From the NCBI RefSeq assembly GCF_036053395.1, contig NZ_CP107942.1, forward strand, positions 4,306,501 to 4,370,500: a stretch of DNA of 64,000 nt. Direction: 5' to 3'. Position 1 is the stretch's first letter; each line of letters opens with the position of its first letter. Below the pieces are notes generated by a model. The model was not told where the DNA came from. It did no database searches and saw only the letters and a list, made by a program, of their open reading frames with translations. This stretch comes from Actinoplanes sp. NBC_00393 (GTDB lineage Bacteria; Actinomycetota; Actinomycetes; Mycobacteriales; Micromonosporaceae). Positions 31,921 through 40,266 of this stretch are shown here, one piece after another. The translations under genes were made by a program, and so were the position numbers.

Positions 31921-34025
31921 GGCTGGTAGACCTCGATCTTGCCGGTGGAGCGCGGGCTGGCCGGGTCGTTGAAGAAGTACTCCCCGGCCCGGTTGAACGT
32001 GTAGGTGAACGACTCCCCCGGCGCCAGTGTCACGTTGAACAGGCCTTCGAAGAACTGGGTGACCCCGCGCGGCCCGGCGTTGCCCGGATGGTTGGTGAAC
32101 GTCACCGTGGTGCCCACCGGGACCCGCAGGTGGGTCGGCGCCATCCCTGCGACCGCGAACGACTCGGTGGCCCCGACCGTGCCACCGCTGTAGGTGCGGC
32201 CGATTACCACGGTGTTCGCCACCGCCGTGCCCTCCACCGGAGTTCCGGAAACCGGCCGGCGGATCACCGGCGGTGGCGGGGTGGCCGCCGGCCCGAGGTC
32301 GCCGCCGATCTCGAACGCCCACAGGAAGTCGCCGCGCGGCGCCGAGTTGCCGTACGGGATGCTGGTCCCGCCCGCGTACACGGCCAGGTACTCCTTACCG
32401 CCGGCCCGGTACATGATCGGGCTGGAGCTGATCGCCGCGCCGGTCTGGAACCGCCACAGCTCCCGGCCGGTGCGCGCGTCCATGGCGAGCAGGTTGCCGT
32501 CCGGCTGCCCGATGAACATCAGGTCGCTCGCGGTGGTCAGGATGCCGTTGCCGTGCGCCAGGGAGTACGGCATCCGCCGCTTCCACTTCACCCGGTTGGT
32601 GCTCACGTCGACGGCGACGATCCCGCCGGTCTGGTACTCACCGGGCGGCCGCAGCCCGTTGCTGCTCTCGGTCAGCGAGTGCGCGGCGGCCACGTACCCG
32701 TATCCGGTGTAGACCAGGCCGGTGCGATGGCTGAACGACAGGTGCGACCAGTCCGCGCCGCCGCCGTGCCCGGGGATCGACAGGATCGGAACGTCCCAGT
32801 GCGGGTCGTAGAGGGCGCCCGGTACGTAGTTCGGCACCGCCCGGTTCGGGTCGCCCGGCACCGACGTGCCGAGCGGCTGGTCGACGACGCGCTGCTCGGT
32901 CCAGCCGCCCTGCACCGGGAACGGCTGAGTGGGCCAGGTCTTCTGCCGCGGCTCCTGCGGCACCGGCCGTTCGACGATGCCCAGCGGGGCGGTGCCGTCG
33001 GTGCGGTCCAGGATGAAGAACATGCCGGACTTGCTGCCGTAGACGACGACCTTGCGCATGCGGCCGCGGATCCGCACGTCGGCGAGCACCGGCGACATCA
33101 CGTTGTCCATGTCCCAGATGTCGTGGTGGATCGACTGGAAGTGCCACCGGTACGCGCCGGTGCGCATGTCCAGCGCCACCAGGGAGTTCGCGAACAGGTT
33201 CGACCCGCCGCGGGCCGAGCCGTCCTGCGACGAGTTGCTGCCCCGCGCGTTGCCGAACGTCCAGTAGGTCAGGCCCAGCTCCGGGTCGACGGCCGGATGG
33301 ATCCACGGGGTGGCCCCGCCCTCGGCCCAGGACTCGCCCTCCCAGGTGTCGTTGCCGAACTCGCCCGGACCGGGCGTGCCCCAGAAGTGCCAGAGCACGT
33401 CGCCGGTGGTGGCGTCCAGGGCCAGGGCGGCGCCGCGCGGGCCGTCGTTGGTGCCGCAGAACAGCAGGCCGTCGTGGTAGACCACGGCCACCTTCTCGAT
33501 GTTGCCGAACCCGCTGACCTGCCGCTCCCAGACCACCTGCCCGGTCGCGCGGTCCAGGGCGATCACGTAGTTCTCGTTCGACTTGGTGAAGACGTGCTTG
33601 TCACTGACGGCGACGCCGCGGCGGGTCAGCGTGCCGCGTGTCTGGTCGTAACGCCACTTGGTCGCGCCGGTGACACCGTCGACCGCGATCACGTTGCCCA
33701 GCGCCGACTCGATGTAGAGCACGCCGTCGACGGCCACCGCGGTGCTCTGGCTGTTGCCGGTGCGCAGCCCACCCTCGATCGAGTTCATCCAGGCGCCGCG
33801 CAGTCCGCGTACATTGCCGGGGTTGATGCGGCGCAGGCCGCTGTAGTTCTGGTTGCCGAGGTTGCCGCCGACCTTGGGGAAATCGGCGTCCCCGGGGGTG
33901 TCGAAGAATTTCAGGTCGGCGGCGCCGGTGCGGCCGCCCGCCATTGCCGGGGTGCCGGAGATCGCCAGGCCGGTGGCTGCCGCGGCGGCGCCCTTGAGCA
34001 GGTGTCGTCTGTCGATGTGGGCCAC
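31917..34025 (-). CDS. Tat-exported PQQ-type dehydrogenase with cupredoxin-like C-terminal domain
   Basis: Predicted quinoprotein of 702 residues. The N terminus has a twin-arginine signal (DRRHLLKGAAAAATGLAI). Residues about 45-590 are an eight-bladed quinoprotein beta-propeller (repeated W-type blades: ALDRATGQVVWERQV, ALDATTGDVLWHFWG, ALDMRTGAYRWHFQS, AMDARTGRELWRFQT). This class oxidises alcohols, polyols or quinate in the extracytoplasmic space. Residues about 620-702 look like a cupredoxin fold (LRVPVGTTVTFTNHPG, LAPGESFTYTFNRAGEYFF) but the Cys-His-Met copper ligands are absent (NDPASPRSTG). Start GTG 34025, Shine-Dalgarno GAGGGG. No PQQ synthesis genes are in the window. Confidence 0.82.
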   Translation of the reverse strand: MAHIDRRHLLKGAAAAATGLAISGTPAMAGGRTGAADLKFFDTPGDADFPKVGGNLGNQNYSGLRRINPGNVRGLRGAWMNSIEGGLRTGNSQSTAVAVDGVLYIESALGNVIAVDGVTGATKWRYDQTRGTLTRRGVAVSDKHVFTKSNENYVIALDRATGQVVWERQVSGFGNIEKVAVVYHDGLLFCGTNDGPRGAALALDATTGDVLWHFWGTPGPGEFGNDTWEGESWAEGGATPWIHPAVDPELGLTYWTFGNARGSNSSQDGSARGGSNLFANSLVALDMRTGAYRWHFQSIHHDIWDMDNVMSPVLADVRIRGRMRKVVVYGSKSGMFFILDRTDGTAPLGIVERPVPQEPRQKTWPTQPFPVQGGWTEQRVVDQPLGTSVPGDPNRAVPNYVPGALYDPHWDVPILSIPGHGGGADWSHLSFSHRTGLVYTGYGYVAAAHSLTESSNGLRPPGEYQTGGIVAVDVSTNRVKWKRRMPYSLAHGNGILTTASDLMFIGQPDGNLLAMDARTGRELWRFQTGAAISSSPIMYRAGGKEYLAVYAGGTSIPYGNSAPRGDFLWAFEIGGDLGPAATPPPPVIRRPVSGTPVEGTAVANTVVIGRTYSGGTVGATESFAVAGMAPTHLRVPVGTTVTFTNHPGNAGPRGVTQFFEGLFNVTLAPGESFTYTFNRAGEYFFNDPASPRSTGKIEVYQP

Positions 34026-34036
34026 GCGTGTCCCCT

Positions 34037-35767
34037 CTACTCGAATATGCCCTGGTAGATGTCCTTGATGTTCCAGTGGCCGGGCGTCGGCACCGGCTCG
34101 TTGACCATCGGCACGTCGATCACCGCCGGCCGGCGTGCCTGCAGCGCCGCCCGCAGCGCCTCGCCGAAGCCATCAGCGCTGGTCAGGCTGTAGCCGTCGG
34201 CACCGCAGGCCCGGCCGAGAGCGGCGAAATCCGGGCTGTACGCCTCGCCGTCCGGCCCGGTGAAGTCGCAGCCGTAGCTCTGCCCGAAGTTGGCCGCCTG
34301 CAGGTCACTGATCGTGCCGTGGGAGCGGTTGTTCATCACCACGAAGATCACCGGAGCGCCCTGTTCGACGGCCATCGGCAGCGCGGGCAGCTGGGCGCTC
34401 ATGCCGCCGTCGCCGATCAGCGCGACCACGGTGCGGCCGGGCTGGGCGATCTGCACGCCGACGGCGGCGGCCGGGCCGAAGCCCATGGTGGACGCGCCGC
34501 CGGGGGTGATGAACCGCCCCGGCTCGGGCAGCTCGTAGCACTGGGCGACGCCGTTCTTGTTCCAGCCCACGTCGGTGACCAGGACGGCGTCGGCGGGCAG
34601 GAGCGCCCGCAGATCGGTGAGAATACGTTCCGGGCGCAGCGGGAACCGGTCGCTGGCGCCGCGCCCGCGGCTGTCGGCGAACAGGCTGCGCCGGGCCGCG
34701 GTGATGGTCTCGCGCTGCCCGTCGCGCTTGCGGGGTTCGGGTCGCCGCGACCGGACGGCGCTGTCGATCGCGTGCACGGCCCGGCCGACGTCGGCGACCG
34801 CGCCGACGGTGACCGGGAAGTTGCGCCCGATCTCGGCCGGGTCGATGTCGATCTGGATCAGCTTGCCGGGCGGGAACTGCCAGGTGTAGCGGCGGTCCCA
34901 GGAACTGGCGTCGGTCTCGGCGAACCGGGTGGCCAGGGCGAGGACCACGTCGGCCTCCCGGGTGTACCGGTTGGTCATCTCCAGGCCCCAGAAGCCAGGC
35001 ATGCCGAGCAGCAACGGGTGATCGTCGGGCAGCGTGCCCTTGGCCATCAGCGAGTGCACGACCGGGATGTCCAGGTGTTCGACCAGGCCGCGCAGGGCGT
35101 CCAGGCTGGGACCGCGGCGCAGACCGCCGCCCAGGTAGACCAGGGGGCGCTCGGCGCTGAGCAGCAGCTCGGCGATCTGCGCGGCGACGTCGGCGGGCAG
35201 GTCCGGGCGCTGCGGTTCGGCGAGCGGGAACTCGGCCGGGTTCACCGGGCGGGAGAAGTGGTCCATCGGCACGCTGAGCAGTACCGCGCCGGGCCGGCCG
35301 GAGGCAGCGGTCCAGAAGGCGCGTTCGGTGTAGCGGGCCAGGTCGTCGGCCCGGTGCACCTGCCAGGCCCGTTTCACGAACGGCCGGTAGATGGCCGACT
35401 GGTCGGCGTCGGCGTGCAGGTTCACCTCCTGGTGCGGGTGCCGGCCGAAGTAGTAGGACGGGATGTCGCCGGCGATCGCGACGATCGGCACCGAGTCCAG
35501 CGCCGCGGTCATCACCCCGGTCACCGCGTTGGTCATGCCGGGGCCGACGTGCAGCAACACCACCCCGGTACGGCCGGTGGCCCGCGCATACCCGTCGGCG
35601 GCGTGCGCGGCGGCCTGCTCGTGGCGGGCGATGACGAACCGGATGCGGCTGCGCCCGATCGCGTCCAGCAGCGCGATGTTGGTGTGCCCGCAGGTGCCGA
35701 AGATGTGCTCGACGCCGTACGACTCGAGCTGGCTGACCATCGCCTCAGCCGCGGTGACCGTGCCCAT
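34037..35767 (-). CDS. Thiamine diphosphate-dependent enzyme (acetolactate synthase-like fold)
   Basis: ThDP enzyme of 576 residues with the three-domain layout of the decarboxylase/synthase superfamily. The PYR domain holds the cofactor-activating Glu in IARHEQAAAHAADGYARATG and GVVLLHVGPGMTNAVTGV. A central domain follows (RPLVYLGGGLRRG). The PP domain has the ThDP/Mg motif LIGDGGMSAQLPALPMAVEQ ending in VVMNNRSHG. Which 2-oxo acid or aldehyde it acts on is unknown. Next to an aldehyde dehydrogenase, 2-oxo-acid decarboxylation is the simplest guess. ATG 35767 overlaps the aldehyde dehydrogenase stop by 1 nt (TGATG); strong GGAGG upstream. Confidence 0.85.
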   Translation of the reverse strand: MGTVTAAEAMVSQLESYGVEHIFGTCGHTNIALLDAIGRSRIRFVIARHEQAAAHAADGYARATGRTGVVLLHVGPGMTNAVTGVMTAALDSVPIVAIAGDIPSYYFGRHPHQEVNLHADADQSAIYRPFVKRAWQVHRADDLARYTERAFWTAASGRPGAVLLSVPMDHFSRPVNPAEFPLAEPQRPDLPADVAAQIAELLLSAERPLVYLGGGLRRGPSLDALRGLVEHLDIPVVHSLMAKGTLPDDHPLLLGMPGFWGLEMTNRYTREADVVLALATRFAETDASSWDRRYTWQFPPGKLIQIDIDPAEIGRNFPVTVGAVADVGRAVHAIDSAVRSRRPEPRKRDGQRETITAARRSLFADSRGRGASDRFPLRPERILTDLRALLPADAVLVTDVGWNKNGVAQCYELPEPGRFITPGGASTMGFGPAAAVGVQIAQPGRTVVALIGDGGMSAQLPALPMAVEQGAPVIFVVMNNRSHGTISDLQAANFGQSYGCDFTGPDGEAYSPDFAALGRACGADGYSLTSADGFGEALRAALQARRPAVIDVPMVNEPVPTPGHWNIKDIYQGIFE

Positions 35768-37242
35768 CAGGCCTCCTCCTCGCCGAACAGGACCTCGCCG
35801 AATAGGGACATGCCGCGCAGCAGCAGCGTCTTGACCGTGGTGTAGTCGTCGAGCATCCAGCGCGGTGACTCGCGGCCGAACCCGGAGTCCTTGACGCCGC
35901 CGAACGGCACGTGGTCGAGCCGGAAGTTCGACGACCCGTTGACGACGAGGCCGCCGACCTCCAGCTCGCGCCAGGCGGTGACGATGCGGCGGACGTCGTG
36001 GGTGAACAGGCCGGCCTGCAACCCGTACCGGCTGTCGTTGCAGGTGGCGATGACCTCGTCGAAGTCGTCGAACGGCACCACGCTGACCACGGCGCCGAAC
36101 ACCTCGTCGCGGATCAGCCGGGCGTCCGCGGGCGGGGCCGCCACCACGGTCGGGGTCACCGTCGCGCCGTCGCGGCTGCCGCCGGTGGTGATGCTCGCGC
36201 CGGCCGCCACCGCCTCCCGCGCCCAGGTGACCACCCGTTCGGCCGCCTCGTCGTCGACCATCGAGCCGACGTCGGTGGCCGGGTCGAGCGGATCCCCGAC
36301 GCGCAGCGCGCGCACCTGGCCGGTGAACGCGTCCAGGAAATCGTCGTAGCGCTGCCGGTCCACGTAGACACGCTGCACCGAGATGCAGCTCTGCCCCGAG
36401 TTGCTGTAGCCGGTGGCCGCGCAGACGGCCGCGGCCGCGGCGATGTCCGCGTCGGCGCACACGATCGTCGCGGCGTTGCCGCCCAGTTCCATGACCAGGC
36501 GTTTCGCGCCGGCGGCCCGGGCCACCGCATTGCCGGTGGCCGGGCTTCCGGTGAAGCTGATGACGCCCACCTCGGGCGCCGCGCTGAGCGCCGCGCCGAC
36601 CTCGCCGCCGCCGTGCAGCACCTGGACGGCTTCCGGCGGCATCCCGCTGTCGAGCAGCAGCTGCACGACGGCAACCGAGGAGGCCGGGGCCTGCGGCGGC
36701 GGTTTGACGATGGTGGTGTTGCCGGCGGCGAACGCGGCGCCGAGCTTGTGGGCGAGCAGGTTGGCCGGGGCGTTGAACGGGGTGATCGACAGCGCGACCC
36801 CGACCGGCGCCCGGTAGGTCATCGCGGTGTTGCCCACCCCGCGGGCCCAGCCGGCCACCGGCAGGACCTCGCCGCCGATCCGCCGGGCCTCGGCAGCGGC
36901 GACCGCGAAGGTGTCGGCGACCCGCAGGATCTCGCCGCGGCCGTCCTTGACCGGTTTGCCGAGCTCCAGGGCGAGCAGCCGGGCCAGATCGTCGCGGCGG
37001 TTCAGGGCCTCGGCGGCGGCGCGCTCCAGCACGTCGGCGCGGGCCGCGGGTGACATCCGGGCGACTGCCCTGGCGCCGCGTCGCGCGTACCACCGGGCCT
37101 TCTCGACGTCGTGATCGTCGGCCTGCCGGGTGGTGCTGACGACCCGGCGGGTCCACGGGCCGACCCGGTCCGACTGCGTCCCGCTGGTCACCCAGGAGCC
37201 GGCGATCAGGCATCCGACCTCGGATTTCTCGTTGCCCGGCAT
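35767..37242 (-). CDS. NAD(P)-dependent aldehyde dehydrogenase
   Basis: Aldehyde dehydrogenase of 491 residues. Landmarks: VGVALSITPFNAPANLLAHK (cofactor domain), ISFTGSPATGNAVARAAGA, RLVMELGGNAATIV (general-base Glu), and NSGQSCISVQRVYVD with the nucleophilic Cys; PFGGVKDSGFGRESPRWML near the end. Oxidises an aldehyde to the acid. Start ATG 37242 with GGAGG 6 nt upstream. It heads the minus-strand operon (ALDH, ThDP enzyme, PQQ dehydrogenase, dehydroquinase-like, Gfo/Idh) and is divergent from the CoA-transferase operon across the second copy of the 53-bp module. Confidence 0.92.
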   Translation of the reverse strand: MPGNEKSEVGCLIAGSWVTSGTQSDRVGPWTRRVVSTTRQADDHDVEKARWYARRGARAVARMSPAARADVLERAAAEALNRRDDLARLLALELGKPVKDGRGEILRVADTFAVAAAEARRIGGEVLPVAGWARGVGNTAMTYRAPVGVALSITPFNAPANLLAHKLGAAFAAGNTTIVKPPPQAPASSVAVVQLLLDSGMPPEAVQVLHGGGEVGAALSAAPEVGVISFTGSPATGNAVARAAGAKRLVMELGGNAATIVCADADIAAAAAVCAATGYSNSGQSCISVQRVYVDRQRYDDFLDAFTGQVRALRVGDPLDPATDVGSMVDDEAAERVVTWAREAVAAGASITTGGSRDGATVTPTVVAAPPADARLIRDEVFGAVVSVVPFDDFDEVIATCNDSRYGLQAGLFTHDVRRIVTAWRELEVGGLVVNGSSNFRLDHVPFGGVKDSGFGRESPRWMLDDYTTVKTLLLRGMSLFGEVLFGEEEA

Positions 37243-37278
37243 GGCCACCCTCCATGAGAATCCGCTTGGCGGTACTTC

Positions 37279-37331
37279 TGGACCGCTCTGTGGACTAGGT
37301 GTAACGTACGGGCCGCGAAGTCCCCTGGCAA
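37279..37331. promoter_or_regulatory. Conserved 53-bp divergent control module, copy 2
   Basis: Same blocks, order and spacing as at 29456-29508: TGGACCG, GTGGACT, GTGTAACGTACGGGC, CTGGCAA. The plus-strand promoter reading is CTGGAC (37278), 18 nt, TAACGT (37302). It lies between the divergent aldehyde dehydrogenase (37242) and CoA transferase (37357) starts. Confidence 0.7.
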
Positions 37332-37356
37332 TGGCCGATATCGAAGGGCACGCCGT

Positions 37357-38535
37357 ATGACGGACGACCGGCCCCTGCACGGCATCCGGGTTCTGGACCT
37401 GACCAACGTCCTGGCCGGCCCCTATTGCAGCTACCAGTTGATGCTGCTCGGCGCGGAAGTCGTGAAGATCGAACGACCGGGTGAGGGCGACCTGGCCCGC
37501 TCGCTCGGCCCGGAACCGGGCCTGAACCGGGCCGCGCTCGGCGCGTCCTTCCTGGCCCAGAACGCCGGCAAGAAGTCGGTCGAGCTCGACCTCAAGGACC
37601 CGGCCGACCGGGAGATCTTCGAGGACCTGCTCGACGGCGCCGACGTGCTGCTGGAGAACTTCCGGGCCGGGGTGCTCGACCGCATCGGCTACGGCTGGGA
37701 GACGCTGCACCGGCTCAACCCGCGGCTGATCTACTGCGCCATCTCCGGGTTCGGCCAGACCGGGCCGATGCGGCACGCGCCCGCGTACGACCAGATCATC
37801 CAGGGGCTGTCCGGGATGATGAGCATCACCGGTACGCCGCACACCGCCCCGCTGCGCGTCGGTTTCCCGGTCTCCGACTCGATCGGCGGCCTGGTCGCCG
37901 CGATGTCGATCGCCGCCGCCCTGACCGGCCGCGCCCGGACCGGCAAGGGCGTCCACCTCGACGTGTCCATGCTGGAGACCTCGCTGTCCGCGATGGGCTG
38001 GGCCGCGTCGAACTACCTGGTCAGCGGCGTCGCACCGGAGCCGATGGGCGACCAGAACGCGACAGCGGCGCCCTCGGGCACCTTCCACGCCGCCGACGGA
38101 CCGCTGAACATCGCCGCGAACCGGCAGGAGCAGTTCGAGACGCTGTGCCGGCTCATCGACCGCCCGGACCTGGCCACCGACGAGCGGTTCGCCGACCGGG
38201 AGGCCCGCAAACAGCACCGGGCCGCCCTCAACGACGAGATCAACGCCGCGCTGCGGCAGCGCACTGCCCTGGCCTGGGAGCAGTTGCTCAACGGCGCCGG
38301 CGTGCCGGCGGCCCGCATCCTCACCGTCGAACAGGCCGTGGAGCTCGACCAGCTCACCGAGCGCGGCTTCTTCACCGACCTGGAGTTCCCGGCCCATCCA
38401 CAGCGCACCCTGCGGGTCAGCGGCAACGGCGTGCTGGTCGACGGCGAACCGCTGCGGCCACAGGCGCCGCCACCCCTGCTGGGCGAGCACAACACCGAGT
38501 TCAAAGCCACCGACGCGGAGGTGCCGGCGCCATGA
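37357..38535 (+). CDS. CaiB/BaiF family (family III) CoA transferase
   Basis: Acyl-CoA transferase of 392 residues. Hallmarks: GIRVLDLTNVLAGPYCSYQL, GAEVVKIERPGEGDLAR, ENFRAGVLDRIGYGWETLHR, YCAISGFGQTGP, and the catalytic Asp in AYDQIIQGLSGMMSITG. It moves CoA between a donor thioester and a carboxylic acid. With the citryl-CoA-lyase-like gene overlapping it by 4 bp, it most likely activates a tri- or dicarboxylate that is then cleaved. First gene of the plus-strand operon. Confidence 0.92.
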   Translation: MTDDRPLHGIRVLDLTNVLAGPYCSYQLMLLGAEVVKIERPGEGDLARSLGPEPGLNRAALGASFLAQNAGKKSVELDLKDPADREIFEDLLDGADVLLENFRAGVLDRIGYGWETLHRLNPRLIYCAISGFGQTGPMRHAPAYDQIIQGLSGMMSITGTPHTAPLRVGFPVSDSIGGLVAAMSIAAALTGRARTGKGVHLDVSMLETSLSAMGWAASNYLVSGVAPEPMGDQNATAAPSGTFHAADGPLNIAANRQEQFETLCRLIDRPDLATDERFADREARKQHRAALNDEINAALRQRTALAWEQLLNGAGVPAARILTVEQAVELDQLTERGFFTDLEFPAHPQRTLRVSGNGVLVDGEPLRPQAPPPLLGEHNTEFKATDAEVPAP

Positions 38536-39293
38536 GCGAGCCGACCGTGGGTGACGTCGCCGACTGGTGGGGCACCGCCGTCTCCCGCATCGCGCCGAAC
38601 GTGATCGAGTTGCGCGGCCGGCCGGTCCAGGACCTGATCGGCTCGACCAGCTTCGCCGGCGTCATCTGGCTGATGCTGCGCGGCGACACCCCCACCCCCG
38701 GCCAGGAACGCCTGCTCGAGGCGGCGCTGGTCTCCTCGGTGGATCACGGGCCGCACGCGCCGTCCATCGCCGTGGCCCGGATGGCCGCCACCTGCGGCGT
38801 CGGCCTGAACAACGCGGTGGCCACCGGTGTGAACCTGCTCGGCGACGTGCACGGCGGCGCCGGCGAGCAGTGCGTGGCCCTGCTCGCCGAAATCGCCGAC
38901 GGCGCTGAGCCTCAGGAGGTCGTCGCCCGGTGGCGGGCCCGCTCGAAATACCTGCCCGGCTTCGGTCACCGCTTCCACACCGTCGACCCGCGCCGCGACC
39001 CGCTGCTCACCCTGGTCGACCAGGCCGCCGCCGACGGGGTGGTCGACGGCTCCTACCTGCGCGCGGCCCGCGCCGTCGAGCAACTGATCGCCCCGGTCCC
39101 GATCAACATCGACGGCTGCACCGCCGTCGTCTACGGCGAACTCGGGTTTCCACCCCCACTGGCCCGCGGCCTGTTCGTCCTCAGCCGCAGTGTCGGGATC
39201 CTCGCTCACGCCTGGGAGGAGTCCGGTCAGGGCCGGCGCAACAAGGGACCGATGCCACCGACGATCCTGCCCACCCAGATCGGAGACGCCTGA
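38532..39293 (+). CDS. Citryl-CoA lyase-like protein (citrate synthase fold)
   Basis: A 253-residue protein homologous to the catalytic part of citrate synthase, much shorter than citrate synthase itself (about 370-430). The key His residues are in LGDVHGGAGEQC and PGFGHRFHTVDPRRDPLL, and a C-terminal RPxxYVGP-like region is missing. This short form is annotated as citryl-CoA lyase, cleaving (3S)-citryl-CoA to acetyl-CoA and oxaloacetate. Here a citrate analogue is possible. ATG 38532 overlaps the CoA-transferase stop (ATGA). Confidence 0.82.
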   Translation: MSEPTVGDVADWWGTAVSRIAPNVIELRGRPVQDLIGSTSFAGVIWLMLRGDTPTPGQERLLEAALVSSVDHGPHAPSIAVARMAATCGVGLNNAVATGVNLLGDVHGGAGEQCVALLAEIADGAEPQEVVARWRARSKYLPGFGHRFHTVDPRRDPLLTLVDQAAADGVVDGSYLRAARAVEQLIAPVPINIDGCTAVVYGELGFPPPLARGLFVLSRSVGILAHAWEESGQGRRNKGPMPPTILPTQIGDA

Positions 39294-39294
39294 A

Positions 39295-40260
39295 ATGAGA
39301 CGACTCACCGCCGCCGTCCTCGCCGCCGCTGCGACAGCGCTGGTCCTGGTGTCCGGCAACGCCGTCCTGAACGCCGGCGGCCAGACCCCGCCCCAGGGCC
39401 GTGACACCGCGGCGACCAACCTCGGCCGCGTCGACTACGGCGTCTGCCGGGGCACCGACCCGGACTGCTACCACGACTGGGGCAACTTCGACCCGGCCGC
39501 CGGCTATCGGGTGCTGGTGTACAGCCGTACCGCCGGGCCCCGCCACGCCCACCTCGGCCCGGCGCTGCCGGCCGGCCTCAACCCGCCGCTCACGCCGGCG
39601 CACGCCGCGCAGAGTGCCCTGGTCAAGCTGGGCGCCGAGCACAACTTCGCGGTCGACTGGACCGAGGACGTCACCCAGCTCAACTCCCCCGGCCGGCTGT
39701 TCCGCTACAACGCGGTGATCTTCATGAGCACCACCCGCGACACCCTCGACGACCCGGCGCAGACCGCGCTGCGGCAGTACATCCGCGGTGGCGGCGGCTT
39801 CGTCGGCATCCACAACGCGTTCGGCACGGAGTACAACTGGGAGTGGTACGAGGGCCTGCTCGGCGGCGCCAACTACTACGACCACGGTCGCAACCAGCCG
39901 GGCACGGTCGTCACGACCAGCCGCCGCGACGTGTCGACCGCGGGTCTGCCGGCCCGGTGGGACTTCGCCGACGAGTGGTACAACCTGGTGCCGTTCCCCA
40001 GCGACGTGCGGATCCTCGCCAAGGTCGACGAGGCCACCCTGCCGGACGGGGCGACCGGCGGCAGCGGCCATCCCGGTCACGGCCGCAACCACCCGGTGTC
40101 CTGGTGCCAGTACTACGACGGCGGCCGCTCGTGGGTCACCACGCTGGGTCACGCGGTGGAGGCCTGGACCGACGCCCCGATGGCCGGTGACACGTACTTC
40201 CTGCAGCACGTCCTCGGCGGCATCGAGTCAGCGATGGGCCGCGAACCGTTCTGCCGCTGA
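39295..40260 (+). CDS. Secreted ThuA-like domain protein
   Basis: Exported protein of 321 residues. Signal peptide MRRLTAAVLAAAATALVLVS; the rest is a ThuA-like class I glutamine amidotransferase fold (YRVLVYSRTAGPRHAH, YNAVIFMSTTRDTLDDPAQT, YIRGGGGFVGIHNAFGTEYN, PVSWCQYYDGGRSWVTTLGH). ThuA-like domains occur in carbohydrate-processing enzymes; the amidotransferase Cys is not evident, so the function is unclear. It starts 1 bp after the citryl-CoA-lyase-like stop and closes the operon, convergent with a HEAT-repeat gene 6 bp away. Confidence 0.85.
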   Translation: MRRLTAAVLAAAATALVLVSGNAVLNAGGQTPPQGRDTAATNLGRVDYGVCRGTDPDCYHDWGNFDPAAGYRVLVYSRTAGPRHAHLGPALPAGLNPPLTPAHAAQSALVKLGAEHNFAVDWTEDVTQLNSPGRLFRYNAVIFMSTTRDTLDDPAQTALRQYIRGGGGFVGIHNAFGTEYNWEWYEGLLGGANYYDHGRNQPGTVVTTSRRDVSTAGLPARWDFADEWYNLVPFPSDVRILAKVDEATLPDGATGGSGHPGHGRNHPVSWCQYYDGGRSWVTTLGHAVEAWTDAPMAGDTYFLQHVLGGIESAMGREPFCR

Positions 40261-40266
40261 GCGCCG

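Noticed and set aside
37357..39293. Oxalate-degradation interpretation (formyl-CoA transferase plus oxalyl-CoA decarboxylase)
   Set aside because: The partner of the CoA transferase is a citrate-synthase-fold lyase, and the ThDP enzyme lies in another operon and is not recognisably oxalyl-CoA decarboxylase.
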